A stretch of 64,000 bases of DNA, taken from Luteibacter sp. Sphag1AF. GTDB lineage: Bacteria > Pseudomonadota > Gammaproteobacteria > Xanthomonadales > Rhodanobacteraceae. Shown piece after piece: positions 9,390-18,378 of this stretch. Position 1 is the stretch's first letter. Each line of letters opens with the position of its first letter. A model generated the notes under the pieces. It was not told the origin of the DNA and made no database searches. It worked only from the letters and a program-made list of their open reading frames with translations. The DNA is taken from contig NZ_JACHYH010000001.1 of assembly GCF_014192715.1 (NCBI RefSeq), forward strand, positions 992,001 through 1,056,000, in the 5' to 3' direction. Position numbers and translations under genes: made by a program.

Positions 9390-10301
9390 TTACGGTTCGG
9401 AAGAAGGTTCGTCGCTGGTGTCACCACCGGCAAGCCACGCATGCGCATCTGCACGGGCAGCGCCCTCGCGGGCTCCCAGCGACGCAAAATCGAACAACTG
9501 GCGATCAACCAGTTGCGACGGTGCGATGTTGCCCATGGCGCGGAAGATGGTCTCACTGCGGCCGGGGTGGGATTTTTCCCAATCCTCAAGCATGCGCTTG
9601 ACGACCTTGCGCTGCATGTTTTCCTGCGACCCGCAAAGGTTGCACGGAATGATGGGGAAGGCACGTGACTGCGCATACGCGGCAATGTCGTCTTCGCGGC
9701 AATACGCAAGGGGGCGTATCACCACGTGGCGTCCATCGTCGGACTGCAATTTCGGAGGCATGGCCTTCAGGCTGCCCTGATAGAACATGTTGAGGAAAAA
9801 CGTACCAAGAATATCGTCGCGGTGATGACCCAGCGCAATCTTGGTGATGCCGTTATCTGCGGCCCACTGGTAAAGCGCGCCGCGCCGCATGCGCGAACAC
9901 AGGCTGCACATCGTCTTGCCCTGCGGAATCACCCGCGTGACGACGCTGTAGGTGTCCTGCTCGATGATGTGGAACGGCACACCGCGCTCGCTGAGATATT
10001 CCGGAAGCACGTGCGCGGGGAAATCAGGCTGCTTCTGGTCGAGATTGACGGCAATCAGCTCGAACCTGACCGGCGCTTTGGCCTGAAGCGACAGCAGCAT
10101 GTCCAGGAGCGTGTAGGAATCCTTGCCGCCGGACAGGCACACCATGATCTTGTCGCCATCTTCGATCATGCCAAAGTCAGCAATGGCCTGGCCGACCTGA
10201 TGGCGCAGCCGCTTGGCCAGCTTGCCGGCCTCGTAGGACTGCTTGCGTTGAATTTCAGGACGGGCGGACATGGGCTCGGAAACAGGAAGAGGGCCCCCCA
10301 T
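9390..10301 (-). CDS. ttcA: tRNA 2-thiocytidine(32) synthetase TtcA
   Basis: About 303 residues. The PP-loop ATP-pyrophosphatase motif SGGKDS is at residues 57-62, with two CxxC pairs (CSLC near residue 132 and CNLC near 222) that hold the iron-sulfur cluster; the GHHRDD and CGSQEN segments are typical of TtcA. It thiolates cytidine 32 of certain tRNAs, an anticodon-loop modification. The start is uncertain: an ATG 30 bases downstream (10271, beginning MSARPEIQ) is equally plausible, and neither has a clear ribosome binding site. It is transcribed divergently from the DUF465 gene and leads a probable ttcA-tyrB unit. Confidence 0.93.
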   Translation of the reverse strand: MGGPLPVSEPMSARPEIQRKQSYEAGKLAKRLRHQVGQAIADFGMIEDGDKIMVCLSGGKDSYTLLDMLLSLQAKAPVRFELIAVNLDQKQPDFPAHVLPEYLSERGVPFHIIEQDTYSVVTRVIPQGKTMCSLCSRMRRGALYQWAADNGITKIALGHHRDDILGTFFLNMFYQGSLKAMPPKLQSDDGRHVVIRPLAYCREDDIAAYAQSRAFPIIPCNLCGSQENMQRKVVKRMLEDWEKSHPGRSETIFRAMGNIAPSQLVDRQLFDFASLGAREGAARADAHAWLAGGDTSDEPSSEP

Positions 10302-10372
10302 TGTAGCCGCTGCCGAAGCCCCCGCCCGGCGAGGTACACTCAGGATCTTCTCCAGCCGCGCCGGCCATTGCC

Positions 10373-10579
10373 ATGCAGGTTCAGGATCCAGCCCAGCTCG
10401 CTCAACGCCTTGCGGAATTGAAGGTGGAACACCGCGACCTCGATTCGGCCATCGACCAGCTGGCCGCCAGCATTGGTCGGGATGAGCTTCAGCTCACGCG
10501 CCTCAAAAAACGCAAATTGCTGCTCAAAGACACGATCGCCCGGATCGAAAGCCGGCTGATCCCCGATCTGGATGCCTGA
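10373..10579 (+). CDS. DUF465/YdcH-family small coiled-coil protein
   Basis: A 68-residue, almost wholly helical protein. The pattern [13 protein letters not shown] followed by [17 protein letters not shown] matches the YdcH/DUF465 family, in which a short helical hairpin ends in the LKKRKLxLKD motif. SlyX, which is similar in size and also coiled-coil, lacks that motif. The biochemical role is unknown. The stop codon is immediately followed by the ATG of the acetyltransferase gene, so the two are certainly cotranscribed and probably translationally coupled. Confidence 0.8.
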   Translation: MQVQDPAQLAQRLAELKVEHRDLDSAIDQLAASIGRDELQLTRLKKRKLLLKDTIARIESRLIPDLDA

Positions 10580-11167
10580 ATGACGCCTTCCGAACCCCTG
10601 GAAAATGCCCACGCCGTTCTGGAGCCGCTGACCCGGGCCCACATCCAGGAGCTGGAAAACGCCGCCGCCGACGGCGAACTGTGGAATCTGTGGTTCACCT
10701 CCGTCCCCTTTCCCGGCGGCATGAGCGATTACGTGGACAAGGCGCTCAGGGGCCAGGACGAGGGCCTGATGCGCCCTTTCGCCATCCGCGAAAAGACCAC
10801 CGGCCAGATTGCGGGCACCACGCGCTACTACGACATCGTGCCGGATCCGGCCCGGGCGGCCATCGGCTACACCTGGTACGCGAAGCGCTGGCAGAAAAGC
10901 CATCTCAATACCGCCTGCAAGCATCTCTTGCTGGCCAACGCCTTTGAAAACCTTGGCCTGGTCGCCGTCGAATTCCACACGGACGCTTACAACTTCGACT
11001 CCCAGCGCGCCATCGAGCGCCTGGGCGCGAAACGCGAGGGCACGCTGCGTGCCCACAAAAGGCGCCCGGACGGCAGCCTGCGCGACACGGTCTGCTTCAG
11101 CATCCTGGCCACCGAATGGACCGACGTGAATCGCTGGCTGCAACTGCGCCTGTCGCGCCTGACCTGA
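10580..11167 (+). CDS. GNAT N-acetyltransferase (RimJ/RimL type)
   Basis: A 195-residue single-domain GNAT protein. It begins with the LEPLTRAHIQEL pattern common to RimJ/RimL-like acetyltransferases, has the beta-strand AIGYTWYAKRWQKSHLNTACK where acetyl-CoA is bound, and ends with the typical NFDSQRAIERLGAKREGTLR segment seen in enzymes acting on N-termini or on antibiotics. The target is unknown. The start directly abuts the stop of the DUF465 gene. The 3' end shares a hairpin with the convergent efflux operon. Confidence 0.85.
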   Translation: MTPSEPLENAHAVLEPLTRAHIQELENAAADGELWNLWFTSVPFPGGMSDYVDKALRGQDEGLMRPFAIREKTTGQIAGTTRYYDIVPDPARAAIGYTWYAKRWQKSHLNTACKHLLLANAFENLGLVAVEFHTDAYNFDSQRAIERLGAKREGTLRAHKRRPDGSLRDTVCFSILATEWTDVNRWLQLRLSRLT

Positions 11168-11183
11168 CGCCCCTCAGGGCGTC
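11166..11183. terminator. Bidirectional hairpin overlapping two stop codons
   Basis: Perfect 7-bp inverted repeat GACGCCC / GGGCGTC with a CTCA loop, spanning the ends of the acetyltransferase gene and the convergent aaeA-like gene, which are only six bases apart. Confidence 0.55.
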
Positions 11184-12190
11184 GTGGTGGGGTCGCCGCT
11201 GGGGTGCACCACCAGGGTCGCGGTCATGCCGGCAGCCAGCACCACGCCCTTGGGAAGGTGCTCGGGGTCGATCTTCACGCGCACCGGCACCCGCTGCGCC
11301 AGACGCACCCAGTTGAACGTGGGATTCACATCTGCCAGCAGGTCCGAGCCGGTGGGATTGTCGGCATCGGTAATGCCGCGCGCGATGCTCTCCACGGTGC
11401 CCTTCAGATGCACGCCGCCGCTCATCAGGCGAATGTCCACCGGATCGCCCACGCGCAGGCTGGGGAGCTTGGTTTCTTCGAAATAGCCGTAGATCCAGTA
11501 CGAATGACTGTCGATCAGCGCCAGTCGTGCCGTGCCCGCGTTGGCGTAATCACCCACGCGTACGTCCAGGTTGGTGACATAGCCGTCCACGGGCGCACGC
11601 ACCTGCGTGCGATCCAGATTCAGTTGTGCTGCGGCCACTTCGACCTGAGCCTGCGCCACAGCTGCCAGCGCCTGTTCCTGCGAGGCGCTGGCCTGCTTCT
11701 GACTGGCCTGAGCCTGCTGCCAGCCAGCACGAGCCGCGTTGGCCACCGCAACGGCGTTGGCCTTGTCTTCGGCGGAAATCACGTTGTTGATGAGTTTCTG
11801 ACGGCGCTCGGCCTGCGCTTCGTACATCTCGAAGTTGGTACGGCTCTGCGCGATGCCGGCGGTGGCTGCATTGATGGTGGCGCCAGCCGCACGCGCGGCG
11901 GCTTCCGCTGCGTTGAGGTTGGCCTGTGCCTGAGCGACGGCATTCTGGTAGCGCGCTGGATCTACCACGAAGAGCAGGTCGCCCTTTTTCACCGCCTGGT
12001 TGTCGACCACCCGCACTTCGGTCACCAGCCCGGCGACGTCCGGTGCGATGCGCACCACTTCCGCGCGCACGCGACCGTCCCGCGTCCATGGCGAGTACAT
12101 GTAGTGCTTCCAGAGCGCATGACCGATGAGTGCCGCGACGATGACAACCACCGCGGTAACGGCAAAACGGATGAGGGTCGGGAGTTTCAT
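11174..12190 (-). CDS. AaeA-like membrane fusion protein (HlyD family)
   Basis: A 338-residue periplasmic adaptor. One N-terminal membrane anchor (about residues 8-27) is followed by the family motif YSPWTRDGRVRAEVVRIAPDVAG, the first half of the lipoyl domain. An alanine- and glutamine-rich alpha-helical hairpin spans about residues 85-190, and the second lipoyl half APVDGYVTNLDVRVGDY follows. This layout matches AaeA/EmrA-type adaptors that work with FUSC or MFS pumps. It is the last gene of the marR-aaeB-aaeX-aaeA-like operon, nine bases after the DUF1656 gene. By analogy with Escherichia coli AaeAB, the system probably exports aromatic carboxylic acids such as hydroxybenzoates; the substrate is inferred. 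Confidence 0.9.
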   Translation of the reverse strand: MKLPTLIRFAVTAVVVIVAALIGHALWKHYMYSPWTRDGRVRAEVVRIAPDVAGLVTEVRVVDNQAVKKGDLLFVVDPARYQNAVAQAQANLNAAEAAARAAGATINAATAGIAQSRTNFEMYEAQAERRQKLINNVISAEDKANAVAVANAARAGWQQAQASQKQASASQEQALAAVAQAQVEVAAAQLNLDRTQVRAPVDGYVTNLDVRVGDYANAGTARLALIDSHSYWIYGYFEETKLPSLRVGDPVDIRLMSGGVHLKGTVESIARGITDADNPTGSDLLADVNPTFNWVRLAQRVPVRVKIDPEHLPKGVVLAAGMTATLVVHPSGDPTTTP

Positions 12191-12199
12191 GGGATGGAC

Positions 12200-12397
12200 T
12201 CAGAACAGGGTGAAGGCGATGGCGCCAAAGACGCACACAAACAGCGCAAGACGGAAAAGCGGCGGATGCCACACAAGCCGGTACAGACCGTAGCGGCCAG
12301 CCAGCCAGTCCAGGAGCCACAGGATGGCCAGGGTCAGGACGAACAGCACGAGAATGCCGGGGACCAGTGCGTCACCGAGCGCGATTTCACGGGGCAT
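12200..12397 (-). CDS. DUF1656 (AaeX-like) small membrane protein
   Basis: A 65-residue protein with two hydrophobic segments (about residues 10-30 and 45-63), the layout of DUF1656/AaeX proteins, which are almost always encoded between the FUSC transporter and the adaptor in this kind of operon. Its start overlaps the 3' end of the FUSC gene by 11 bases, implying translational coupling. Its molecular role is unknown in the family; assembly or stabilisation of the pump is a reasonable guess. Confidence 0.85.
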   Translation of the reverse strand: MPREIALGDALVPGILVLFVLTLAILWLLDWLAGRYGLYRLVWHPPLFRLALFVCVFGAIAFTLF

Positions 12398-14513
12398 TGG
12401 ACACCTCCCTCGAAAGTGGAGCCGTGGGCATGTACGCGGCCAGGACCGATTCGCCGTCCAGCAGCGCCATGCGGATCAGATGAAGATGTTCAAGCAGGAA
12501 TTGTGAGGATTCCTGCTCGCTGGCCGCGGCAATGGCCGTGGCGGTGGCGTCGCGCGCCAGAAGATATTTCGCAGCATCGGGAGACTCGTAGAAACGAGCC
12601 AGCGCAGCGATGGCCGTGGTGACGTAGCTGCGCACCTCGGGTGACGCCTCTCCACGGGCGAGGTCATGGCGCAGCGCGATCAGCGCGCGGCCGGTTTCAT
12701 GCACCGCCAGCGCCCAGGCCAGCAACGTACGCGAGTCCGCGCTACCCGGCTCCGTGTGCGACACCACCTGGCTGACCAGATCGTGGTTCACGCTTTCAAA
12801 GCGATGGCGCAGACCCGGGAGCGGCGCTTCGGCAGCAAGCGCCACTTGGCCGCGCAGTCGCGCGAGTTGACGGGTACGCAGCCAGCGGCTGCCGATGATG
12901 GTCGGCACAAAAACAAAGGCGATGGCCGCGGCGCTCAGACCGACGATCTGCGCGATGGCATCATTGATGAAGTGCACCGGGTCGTAAACCATCGGATTCT
13001 TCAGGGCCAGGATGTACGCAAAACCCATGGAATAACCGAGGCCCACGCTGCCCCACGTGCTGCTCATCATCATGGCTAGCCCGATCATGAGGAAGGGCGC
13101 GATGCCCATCACCATCAACGGATAGCCATCCACCTGGGTGAGCACGAAGAACACGCAGATGAACCCCATCACCATGCCGACGAGATATCCGATGGTGACA
13201 ACGCCGGTGACGCGCGTGGGATTGGGTGCCGCGGCAAACAGGCCTGCGAAGATCGTCGCCAGCAGCATCGCGCTGGACCCCATGGGCCACGCGCTCAGTA
13301 TCCAGAAAGTACCCAGCGCCAGCATGGTCAGCGTGGTGCGGAACGTGGCCAGCAACGCGCCTGCATAATCATTGCCACGCGCAAAGCGTACGCGCTCGGC
13401 GGAGGCAGCCGTGATGCGCGGCGCCTGTAGCGTGGCCGCACTGTCCACATACGCGTACAGCTCATCAGAGAAGCGACGCAGAAGCGCGGCGCCCGTGTCG
13501 AAGTCGCGCACGTCCTGCGGATCGCTGAGACGAGAGCGCAGCCTGCTGCTGTCAGCCGCCATGATGCGGCGGGCGTCAATCAGTCGCGGCAACAGCACCC
13601 GAGCAGCGGCGCCGGCCTCAATGGGGGCATCCAGCGCCACACTCAGCGGGGTGTAGAGCTCGATCAACGCTTCACTGGTGGCGTCACGGCGCGCGCGCTT
13701 CAGGCGATTCACCAGATGATGCAGCGACTGGAAACTGGTGGACGCCGCCATGAAGCGCTGGTTGAACTCCTGCAGATGACCGCTGCGTGCACGCGCTTCA
13801 GCGTCTTCAAAGATCACGGAACTGCGCAGATCTTCCAGCGTGACGGCCGCACGCACGAAGCGAAGGTGGGCGCGCTCGATGGTGCCGCGCGGCTGCGAAC
13901 CGGAGGTGGCCGCGCGCACGAATTCCACGAAGTGGGCGAACTGCTCGCGGGCAGTGCGACGAAGCACATCACGCATGCGGCTGGGAAACACCACGTCGTT
14001 AACGACGCCACTGACCAGCAAACCGAGCAGCACTTCGCTGATGCGCGACGTCGCGGAATCAAACACGCCGGGCGGATTGTCGATCACCGGAATGGCAATG
14101 ATGGCTGCCGTATAGCCGCCCAGAACAAACGCATACGACTTGAAGTTGCGGTACAGCGTGGCGCCACCGGAACAGATGCCGAGCCAGAGCGACAACGCAA
14201 CCAAAAACATGTCCCGCTGCTGCGGGAAGGCCGCAACGATGATGAACGCCACCACGGCGCCACCCAGCGTGCCGATGGCACGATAAAAGCTCTTCGCCAG
14301 CACCATGCCGGACTGACGGTTGGCCACGATGATCGTGGTGAGCATCGCGGTAGCCGGTGCCGGCAGCGACAGGCGCATCGCAATCCAGCCGGTCAGGAAA
14401 AAGGCCAGCATGGTCTTGAAGACAAACAGCCATACCGACGCCTGCTCACGCAGCGTGTCGACGACGATCTGGCGCGTCGCCGGGGCCTGATTTTCGATGT
14501 CGACGGTGGACAT
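12387..14513 (-). CDS. FUSC-family aromatic acid exporter (AaeB-like)
   Basis: A 708-residue inner membrane protein with the duplicated FUSC architecture: an N-terminal block of membrane helices (about residues 30-180), a long cytoplasmic helical region, a second membrane block (about residues 375-520) and a C-terminal cytoplasmic tail. This is the layout of AaeB and related fusaric-acid-resistance pumps. It lies 15 bases downstream of marR and overlaps the DUF1656 gene. With the adaptor it should form a proton-driven exporter; an outer membrane channel gene is not present locally, so it may borrow a TolC-like protein. Confidence 0.9.
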   Translation of the reverse strand: MSTVDIENQAPATRQIVVDTLREQASVWLFVFKTMLAFFLTGWIAMRLSLPAPATAMLTTIIVANRQSGMVLAKSFYRAIGTLGGAVVAFIIVAAFPQQRDMFLVALSLWLGICSGGATLYRNFKSYAFVLGGYTAAIIAIPVIDNPPGVFDSATSRISEVLLGLLVSGVVNDVVFPSRMRDVLRRTAREQFAHFVEFVRAATSGSQPRGTIERAHLRFVRAAVTLEDLRSSVIFEDAEARARSGHLQEFNQRFMAASTSFQSLHHLVNRLKRARRDATSEALIELYTPLSVALDAPIEAGAAARVLLPRLIDARRIMAADSSRLRSRLSDPQDVRDFDTGAALLRRFSDELYAYVDSAATLQAPRITAASAERVRFARGNDYAGALLATFRTTLTMLALGTFWILSAWPMGSSAMLLATIFAGLFAAAPNPTRVTGVVTIGYLVGMVMGFICVFFVLTQVDGYPLMVMGIAPFLMIGLAMMMSSTWGSVGLGYSMGFAYILALKNPMVYDPVHFINDAIAQIVGLSAAAIAFVFVPTIIGSRWLRTRQLARLRGQVALAAEAPLPGLRHRFESVNHDLVSQVVSHTEPGSADSRTLLAWALAVHETGRALIALRHDLARGEASPEVRSYVTTAIAALARFYESPDAAKYLLARDATATAIAAASEQESSQFLLEHLHLIRMALLDGESVLAAYMPTAPLSREVSNAP

Positions 14514-14528
14514 GACGGTCGCCGGCTA

Positions 14529-15020
14529 TCAGGCCGGGAAGCCCTCCACCATTTTCTTCAGCAGACGCTCCAGATCGGCCTGCTCGGTGCTGTCGAGGTG
14601 ACCGGTCTGTCGCTTCAACAAAGCCGTGATATCGGGAAGGAAGCTCTCGATCAGCGCAATGGCGGCCGGAGTCAACGTCAACGTGACCTTGCGGCGGTCG
14701 CCGTCGCTGCCAGTGCGTGCAATCAGCCCCTTCTGGCACAGCTCGTTGGTCAGCCGGGTGACGTTGGCCGATTTCTCCCCCGCCGCCTCAGTCAGCTGGG
14801 ACGGATTCATGGCGGTGTCCGGCGTGCCGTACATCATCATCAGGATGTTGTACTCAGGATGGTTGAGCCCGTAGGGGCGCAGCATCGCATTGGCTTCGTC
14901 GTGAATCTGTTTGTACAGATGCTTGACCAGACGCACGAGCGCCGCCGGCTGACGCGGAAAGGCGGGGTATTTGCCCAGGGTGACATCCAGGCGTTGTTCG
15001 GTCGGGGCAAAACTGGCCAT
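14529..15020 (-). CDS. MarR-family transcriptional regulator of the efflux operon
   Basis: A 163-residue winged-helix regulator. The recognition region includes SQLTEAAGEKSANVTRLTNE, followed by the wing RTGSDGDRRKVTLTLT with the conserved DxRxxxxxLT pattern of MarR proteins. The gene is first in the operon, 15 bases before the FUSC transporter gene, an order seen in many self-controlled emr/aae-like operons. A palindrome placed within its own promoter spacer (15055-15074) is the probable operator, so the protein likely represses the whole operon until an aromatic ligand binds. Confidence 0.9.
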   Translation of the reverse strand: MASFAPTEQRLDVTLGKYPAFPRQPAALVRLVKHLYKQIHDEANAMLRPYGLNHPEYNILMMMYGTPDTAMNPSQLTEAAGEKSANVTRLTNELCQKGLIARTGSDGDRRKVTLTLTPAAIALIESFLPDITALLKRQTGHLDSTEQADLERLLKKMVEGFPA

Positions 15021-15049
15021 GGGACGGTGTCCGGATGAATTACACGACC

Positions 15050-15077
15050 AGTATATAGTTCAGTTCTGAATTATCAA
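15050..15077 (-). promoter_or_regulatory. Promoter with embedded MarR-type operator
   Basis: On the minus strand, TTGATA (15072-15077) and TATACT (15050-15055) are separated by 16 bases, a good sigma-70 promoter about 30 bases upstream of the marR start. The spacer holds a perfect inverted repeat TTCAG-TT-CTGAA (15059-15070) that extends to ATAGTTCAGTTCTGAATTAT (15055-15074) with one mismatched pair. This is the size and symmetry of MarR operators. A bound dimer would cover both promoter elements. Confidence 0.75.
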
Positions 15078-15115
15078 TATATGGATAACTTTCAAGCCCG
15101 CCATGACTTTATATC

Positions 15116-16966
15116 TTATTGTTTTTCCTCAATTTGCCGATAGAGAGCCGCAAGTTCTTTCGTCTTGGCGCGGATCACGGCGACGTCGGCGTCCACGAAA
15201 TCCACCGGTTTCACCGGCTTGCCGTAGAACCGGGCCAGCACATTCTCGGGTGGCGCATCGAAGCCGCCAGCCAGCAGACGGTCGTAGCGGGAAGCGAATT
15301 CCTTCGGGTCGCGTACCGCGCTGTCGAACAGGCTGGTGGCCAGCAGCCCCGCGTAGAGGTAATTCACCAGGTATAGCGGGTCCTGGTACATCAGCCGCTT
15401 GGTCATCCACACATGAGCCAGCTGCGGATCGCGGTCGGGCCAGATTTCAAAGCGGCGTGTTGTGGCGAGGGTCAGTGCGTCCAGATCGGCGGCGTTGCTG
15501 ATCTTGCCGGCGACCACGCCGTCGTAGATGGACTGCTCCAGTTCGCCCTCTTCCGCCGAGCCGTAAATCTCGAAAGTCATCTCTTCGAGCTGGGTTTCCA
15601 GATAGAACGCGCGCAGCGCAGGATCGCGGGTGGACTGATAGAGGTCTTCGTAGAACAGCATCTCGTTGAGGATGGCGAAACCTTCGTGCATCCAGGAAGG
15701 GCCGTGATTGAAGAATGGCGACACGCCGTGATCGTTCATCCATTGCGAGTGAATGGCGTGGCCACCCTCGTGGGCTACAACACTGGTGTTACGCACGCTT
15801 CCACTATAGGTCGACACGAACAGACCGGACGGCACGCCGGGTGCAGCAATGGAAAAGTTGTCGCTGACGCGATTGCCGACATTTTTGGCCAGATCCGTGC
15901 GGTGCGCCGTCGGATCAAGCAGCGACGCGAAGCTCGCCACGTAGGACGGGCCCAGGGGACGCAGCGCATGAAGGATGGATGTGCGCATGGTGTCGTAGGT
16001 GAACTTCGGCGGCGTAGCGCCGTGAGGCAAGTCCATATCCCACGAGTGCGCCTGCGCCACGCCCATCATCTTCGCGGCGTGCGATGCGCGAAGGCGCTGG
16101 TAGTCCTGCCATGCGTCGGCGCGTGCTTCGAGAGCGTGCGTCGCAGCATCTACGTCAGCGCGATTGAAGCGTCGGCCGAAATAGGCAGCAGAGGGTGCAT
16201 CCGGAAAATGACGCAGCCGCGCAGACTGATCGTTCAACCGCACCACGCCCAGAAGCAGGCTGGCGTAAATATCACCCTGTCGCGCATAGGCGTCCCAGCG
16301 GCCCGTCCATGCCTTTTCGCGAACGGCCCGGTCGGGATCAGCAGCCAGCGCGTCGGCGTCCTTTCCAATGTCCCTCTCGCCTGCCGCCGTGGTGATCTTT
16401 CCGAATTGGGCGCTGCGCCGGGTCTTCTGATACGTGCTCCACAGGGCGTCTGATGCCGTGTCTCCAACCTCATCGAGCACCTTTTGTTCGGCCGCTGGAA
16501 GCTCATGTGGCAAACCGCGGACAGCGCGATCCAGCAGGTATGCGTACCCCCTGAGTGCCGGCTCGCGCTGTGCGGCGGCATCAAATCCGGGCTTGCCAAG
16601 TGCGCGCAGCCAAGCGAGCACCTTGTCGACCAGTTGGCTCTGGGCGCTGCTGACCGACGACAGCGCGTCGGCGGTGGCGTGGTCGTCGATGTCCAGTGCA
16701 GAGCGCAGGTGCAGCCAGGCGACATGGCGCTGCGAGGCAGCCAGAAGCGATTCCACCCCGTGCAGTGCATCAAGCAGTTCGCGCGGCGAAGGCGCCTGTG
16801 GCATGGCCTCACCCGTCATCTTCGCGATGAGCGCGGCACGATCCGTGGCTTCAGCAGCCGGGCTGGCGAAGTACGCCGTCTGGTCGATGTGCACGTCTTG
16901 CGCGATGGCCGTGGTCATGGCGGCCGCAAGCGCGCCAGCCAACGCGAGTTTCCCGATCAAACGCAT
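15116..16966 (-). CDS. Secreted M3-family oligopeptidase (PepF-like)
   Basis: A 616-residue protein with a Sec signal peptide (cleavage near AIAQDVH). The zinc site is HEGGH (His399, Glu400, His403) within VVAHEGGHAIHSQW, with the third ligand expected in the downstream helix containing LNEMLF. The fold region, including VGNRVSDNFSIAA and DGVVAGKISNAADL, fits oligoendopeptidase F / M3B enzymes, which cut short peptides inside a deep channel. Export is unusual because most PepF proteins are cytoplasmic; the signal peptide suggests digestion of peptides in the periplasm. The gene is transcribed alone, upstream of and on the same strand as the marR operon. Confidence 0.88.
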   Translation of the reverse strand: MRLIGKLALAGALAAAMTTAIAQDVHIDQTAYFASPAAEATDRAALIAKMTGEAMPQAPSPRELLDALHGVESLLAASQRHVAWLHLRSALDIDDHATADALSSVSSAQSQLVDKVLAWLRALGKPGFDAAAQREPALRGYAYLLDRAVRGLPHELPAAEQKVLDEVGDTASDALWSTYQKTRRSAQFGKITTAAGERDIGKDADALAADPDRAVREKAWTGRWDAYARQGDIYASLLLGVVRLNDQSARLRHFPDAPSAAYFGRRFNRADVDAATHALEARADAWQDYQRLRASHAAKMMGVAQAHSWDMDLPHGATPPKFTYDTMRTSILHALRPLGPSYVASFASLLDPTAHRTDLAKNVGNRVSDNFSIAAPGVPSGLFVSTYSGSVRNTSVVAHEGGHAIHSQWMNDHGVSPFFNHGPSWMHEGFAILNEMLFYEDLYQSTRDPALRAFYLETQLEEMTFEIYGSAEEGELEQSIYDGVVAGKISNAADLDALTLATTRRFEIWPDRDPQLAHVWMTKRLMYQDPLYLVNYLYAGLLATSLFDSAVRDPKEFASRYDRLLAGGFDAPPENVLARFYGKPVKPVDFVDADVAVIRAKTKELAALYRQIEEKQ

Positions 16967-17050
16967 ATGCGCCGCTCCCTGTGGATAGCGCTCTATGCTG
17001 CGCGATCTGCACGCGCGAGGCTTTGCACCGGTTAGCGTGTTTGCGTCCGT

Positions 17051-17812
17051 CTAGCGCGACGATGCCCGGAATTGCGACGGCGAACATCCCATCACGGCGC
17101 GGAACGAGCGCGAAAATTGCGCCGCCCCGGTGAATCCACAGCCCAGTGCAATATCCAGCACCGACTGACGCGTCTCGCGCAGCAGGCGCGCGGCGCTCTC
17201 CACGCGAAGCTGGCGCACGTATTCACCCATAGGCACGCCATATGCCGCGCGGAATGCGCGGGACACGTGGACCGGGTGCCGCCCGGCCACCGCAGCCCAT
17301 GCTTCCTGCGACAGCGCAGCGGAAGGATCTTCGTGCAGCACGTCGCGCAACCGGCGCAACCACACAGGCGGTTCACGGCGGGCCTCGCGTCGCGCCCGGG
17401 CCCATGTGGCAATGAGTTCCAGCGCGATGCCCTGCGCCGCCATCTGCGAGAAGGGATCGGCCAGTTCGAGTTCGGTGGCCAGACGATGGCCCAGGGCCAG
17501 CAAAGGGCGGGAGCCTCGCACGAAGGGTGCATCGGCAAGGCGCACGCCGCCCTCTGACAACACGTCTTGCAGGCTGTCGTCCGGGGCGAACAGCACCTTG
17601 CGCGCACCGTCGTCACCGAAGCTCTGCTGATGCGTGGTCAATTCCGGGCAATACAGAAGATCACCGGCACGGTGCTCGTGCGTACGGGAACGGATGCGCT
17701 CTTCGTAGCTTCCTTCCAGGACCAGACAAAGCCACGCCTCATCGTGCTCGTGCGCATCCATGATGGAACGCGGCGCGTAGCCCGACACATGCAATTGACT
17801 GATTCCGCCCAT
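17051..17812 (-). CDS. AraC-family transcriptional regulator
   Basis: About 253 residues from ATG at 17812. A TTG seven codons upstream is the only longer start and is less likely. The N-terminal cupin-like region has HEHDEAWLCLVLEGSYEER and RAGDLLYCPELTTHQ, the pattern of ligand-sensing AraC domains. The C-terminal double helix-turn-helix includes SVLDIALGCGFTGAAQFSRS and ends with GCSPSQFR, the family's second recognition motif. The effector and targets are not apparent. The gene lies between the secreted M3 peptidase gene and a lipoprotein gene, all on the minus strand, each with its own spacing, so it may be expressed alone. Confidence 0.88.
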   Translation of the reverse strand: MGGISQLHVSGYAPRSIMDAHEHDEAWLCLVLEGSYEERIRSRTHEHRAGDLLYCPELTTHQQSFGDDGARKVLFAPDDSLQDVLSEGGVRLADAPFVRGSRPLLALGHRLATELELADPFSQMAAQGIALELIATWARARREARREPPVWLRRLRDVLHEDPSAALSQEAWAAVAGRHPVHVSRAFRAAYGVPMGEYVRQLRVESAARLLRETRQSVLDIALGCGFTGAAQFSRSFRAVMGCSPSQFRASSR

Positions 17813-17838
17813 CGTCCGCCCCCGCCGACACAATACGT

Positions 17839-17860
17839 CTCCGGGGCCTGAACCCCGGAG
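17839..17860 (-). terminator. Hairpin after the lipoprotein gene
   Basis: Perfect 8-bp stem CTCCGGGG / CCCCGGAG with a 6-base loop, 28 bases past the lipoprotein gene stop and just upstream of the AraC start. There is no T-tract. Confidence 0.5.
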
Positions 17861-17887
17861 CTGACCGGGTGCCAGACTACACCCGAC

Positions 17888-18301
17888 TCAGTTCTTGAGC
17901 GGAACGGTCTCGAAACCACCCTGCGGTGCAGCGCCCGACGGCGGCGGGGTCGGTGCAGGAGCGTTGCTGCGACCCGGAGCCGGGCCACGGGCACCACAGG
18001 TATACGCGCCCCAGGGCTGCGAGCCTTCGGAGGGTTCGGACAGCGGCTTGATGGTGTCGGCGTGCATCTTGGCCGCTTCGTTGCGGGCCAGCACTTCCAG
18101 CTCGTCGCGCACCTTGAGGTCGTTGCGGTCCACCGGACCCACGCGATTCATGACCTGAACGGTGACCTTGCCCAATTCCTGGCAACTGGAAACATCGCCA
18201 TTCCATGCGGTGCGAACGCTCCTGGCGTCATCGTCGAGCTTGATGCCCCACGTGCAGGCGGACAGGACAACGGGAACGAAAAGGACGAGGATCTTGCGCA
18301 T
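17888..18301 (-). CDS. DUF4156-like lipoprotein
   Basis: A 137-residue protein from ATG at 18301, chosen because GGAG lies seven bases upstream and it gives a clean lipoprotein signal with lipobox LSAC at residues 13-16. The mature part has the DUF4156 pattern: a conserved cysteine in SCQELGKV, then NEAAKMHADTI and a C-terminal GAYTC that could pair with it in a disulfide. A proline- and alanine-rich low-complexity tail follows. Family members are outer membrane or periplasmic lipoproteins of unknown role. The gene follows the M16 peptidase gene but is separated from it by a strong hairpin. Confidence 0.75.
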   Translation of the reverse strand: MRKILVLFVPVVLSACTWGIKLDDDARSVRTAWNGDVSSCQELGKVTVQVMNRVGPVDRNDLKVRDELEVLARNEAAKMHADTIKPLSEPSEGSQPWGAYTCGARGPAPGRSNAPAPTPPPSGAAPQGGFETVPLKN

Positions 18302-18340
18302 GTAAGGCTCCATGAACGTGCGGACGCCGCTATCGTAGCC

Positions 18341-18371
18341 GATGGCGCGGCCCCATGAGGGCCGCGCCATC
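18341..18371 (-). terminator. Very strong hairpin after the M16 peptidase gene
   Basis: Perfect 13-bp stem GATGGCGCGGCCC / GGGCCGCGCCATC with a 5-base loop, seven bases after the M16 gene stop. There is no T-tract beyond it. Confidence 0.7.
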
Positions 18372-18378
18372 GTGTCCG

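Noticed and set aside
7903-9780. Long open frame (625 codons) opposite rdgC, the aminotransferase gene and ttcA
   Set aside because: It is an antisense shadow of three well-supported genes, rich in arginine and histidine, with no family resemblance and no ribosome binding site.
10373-10579. Naming the 68-residue coiled-coil protein SlyX
   Set aside because: It carries the [10 protein letters not shown] motif of the DUF465/YdcH family, which SlyX does not have.
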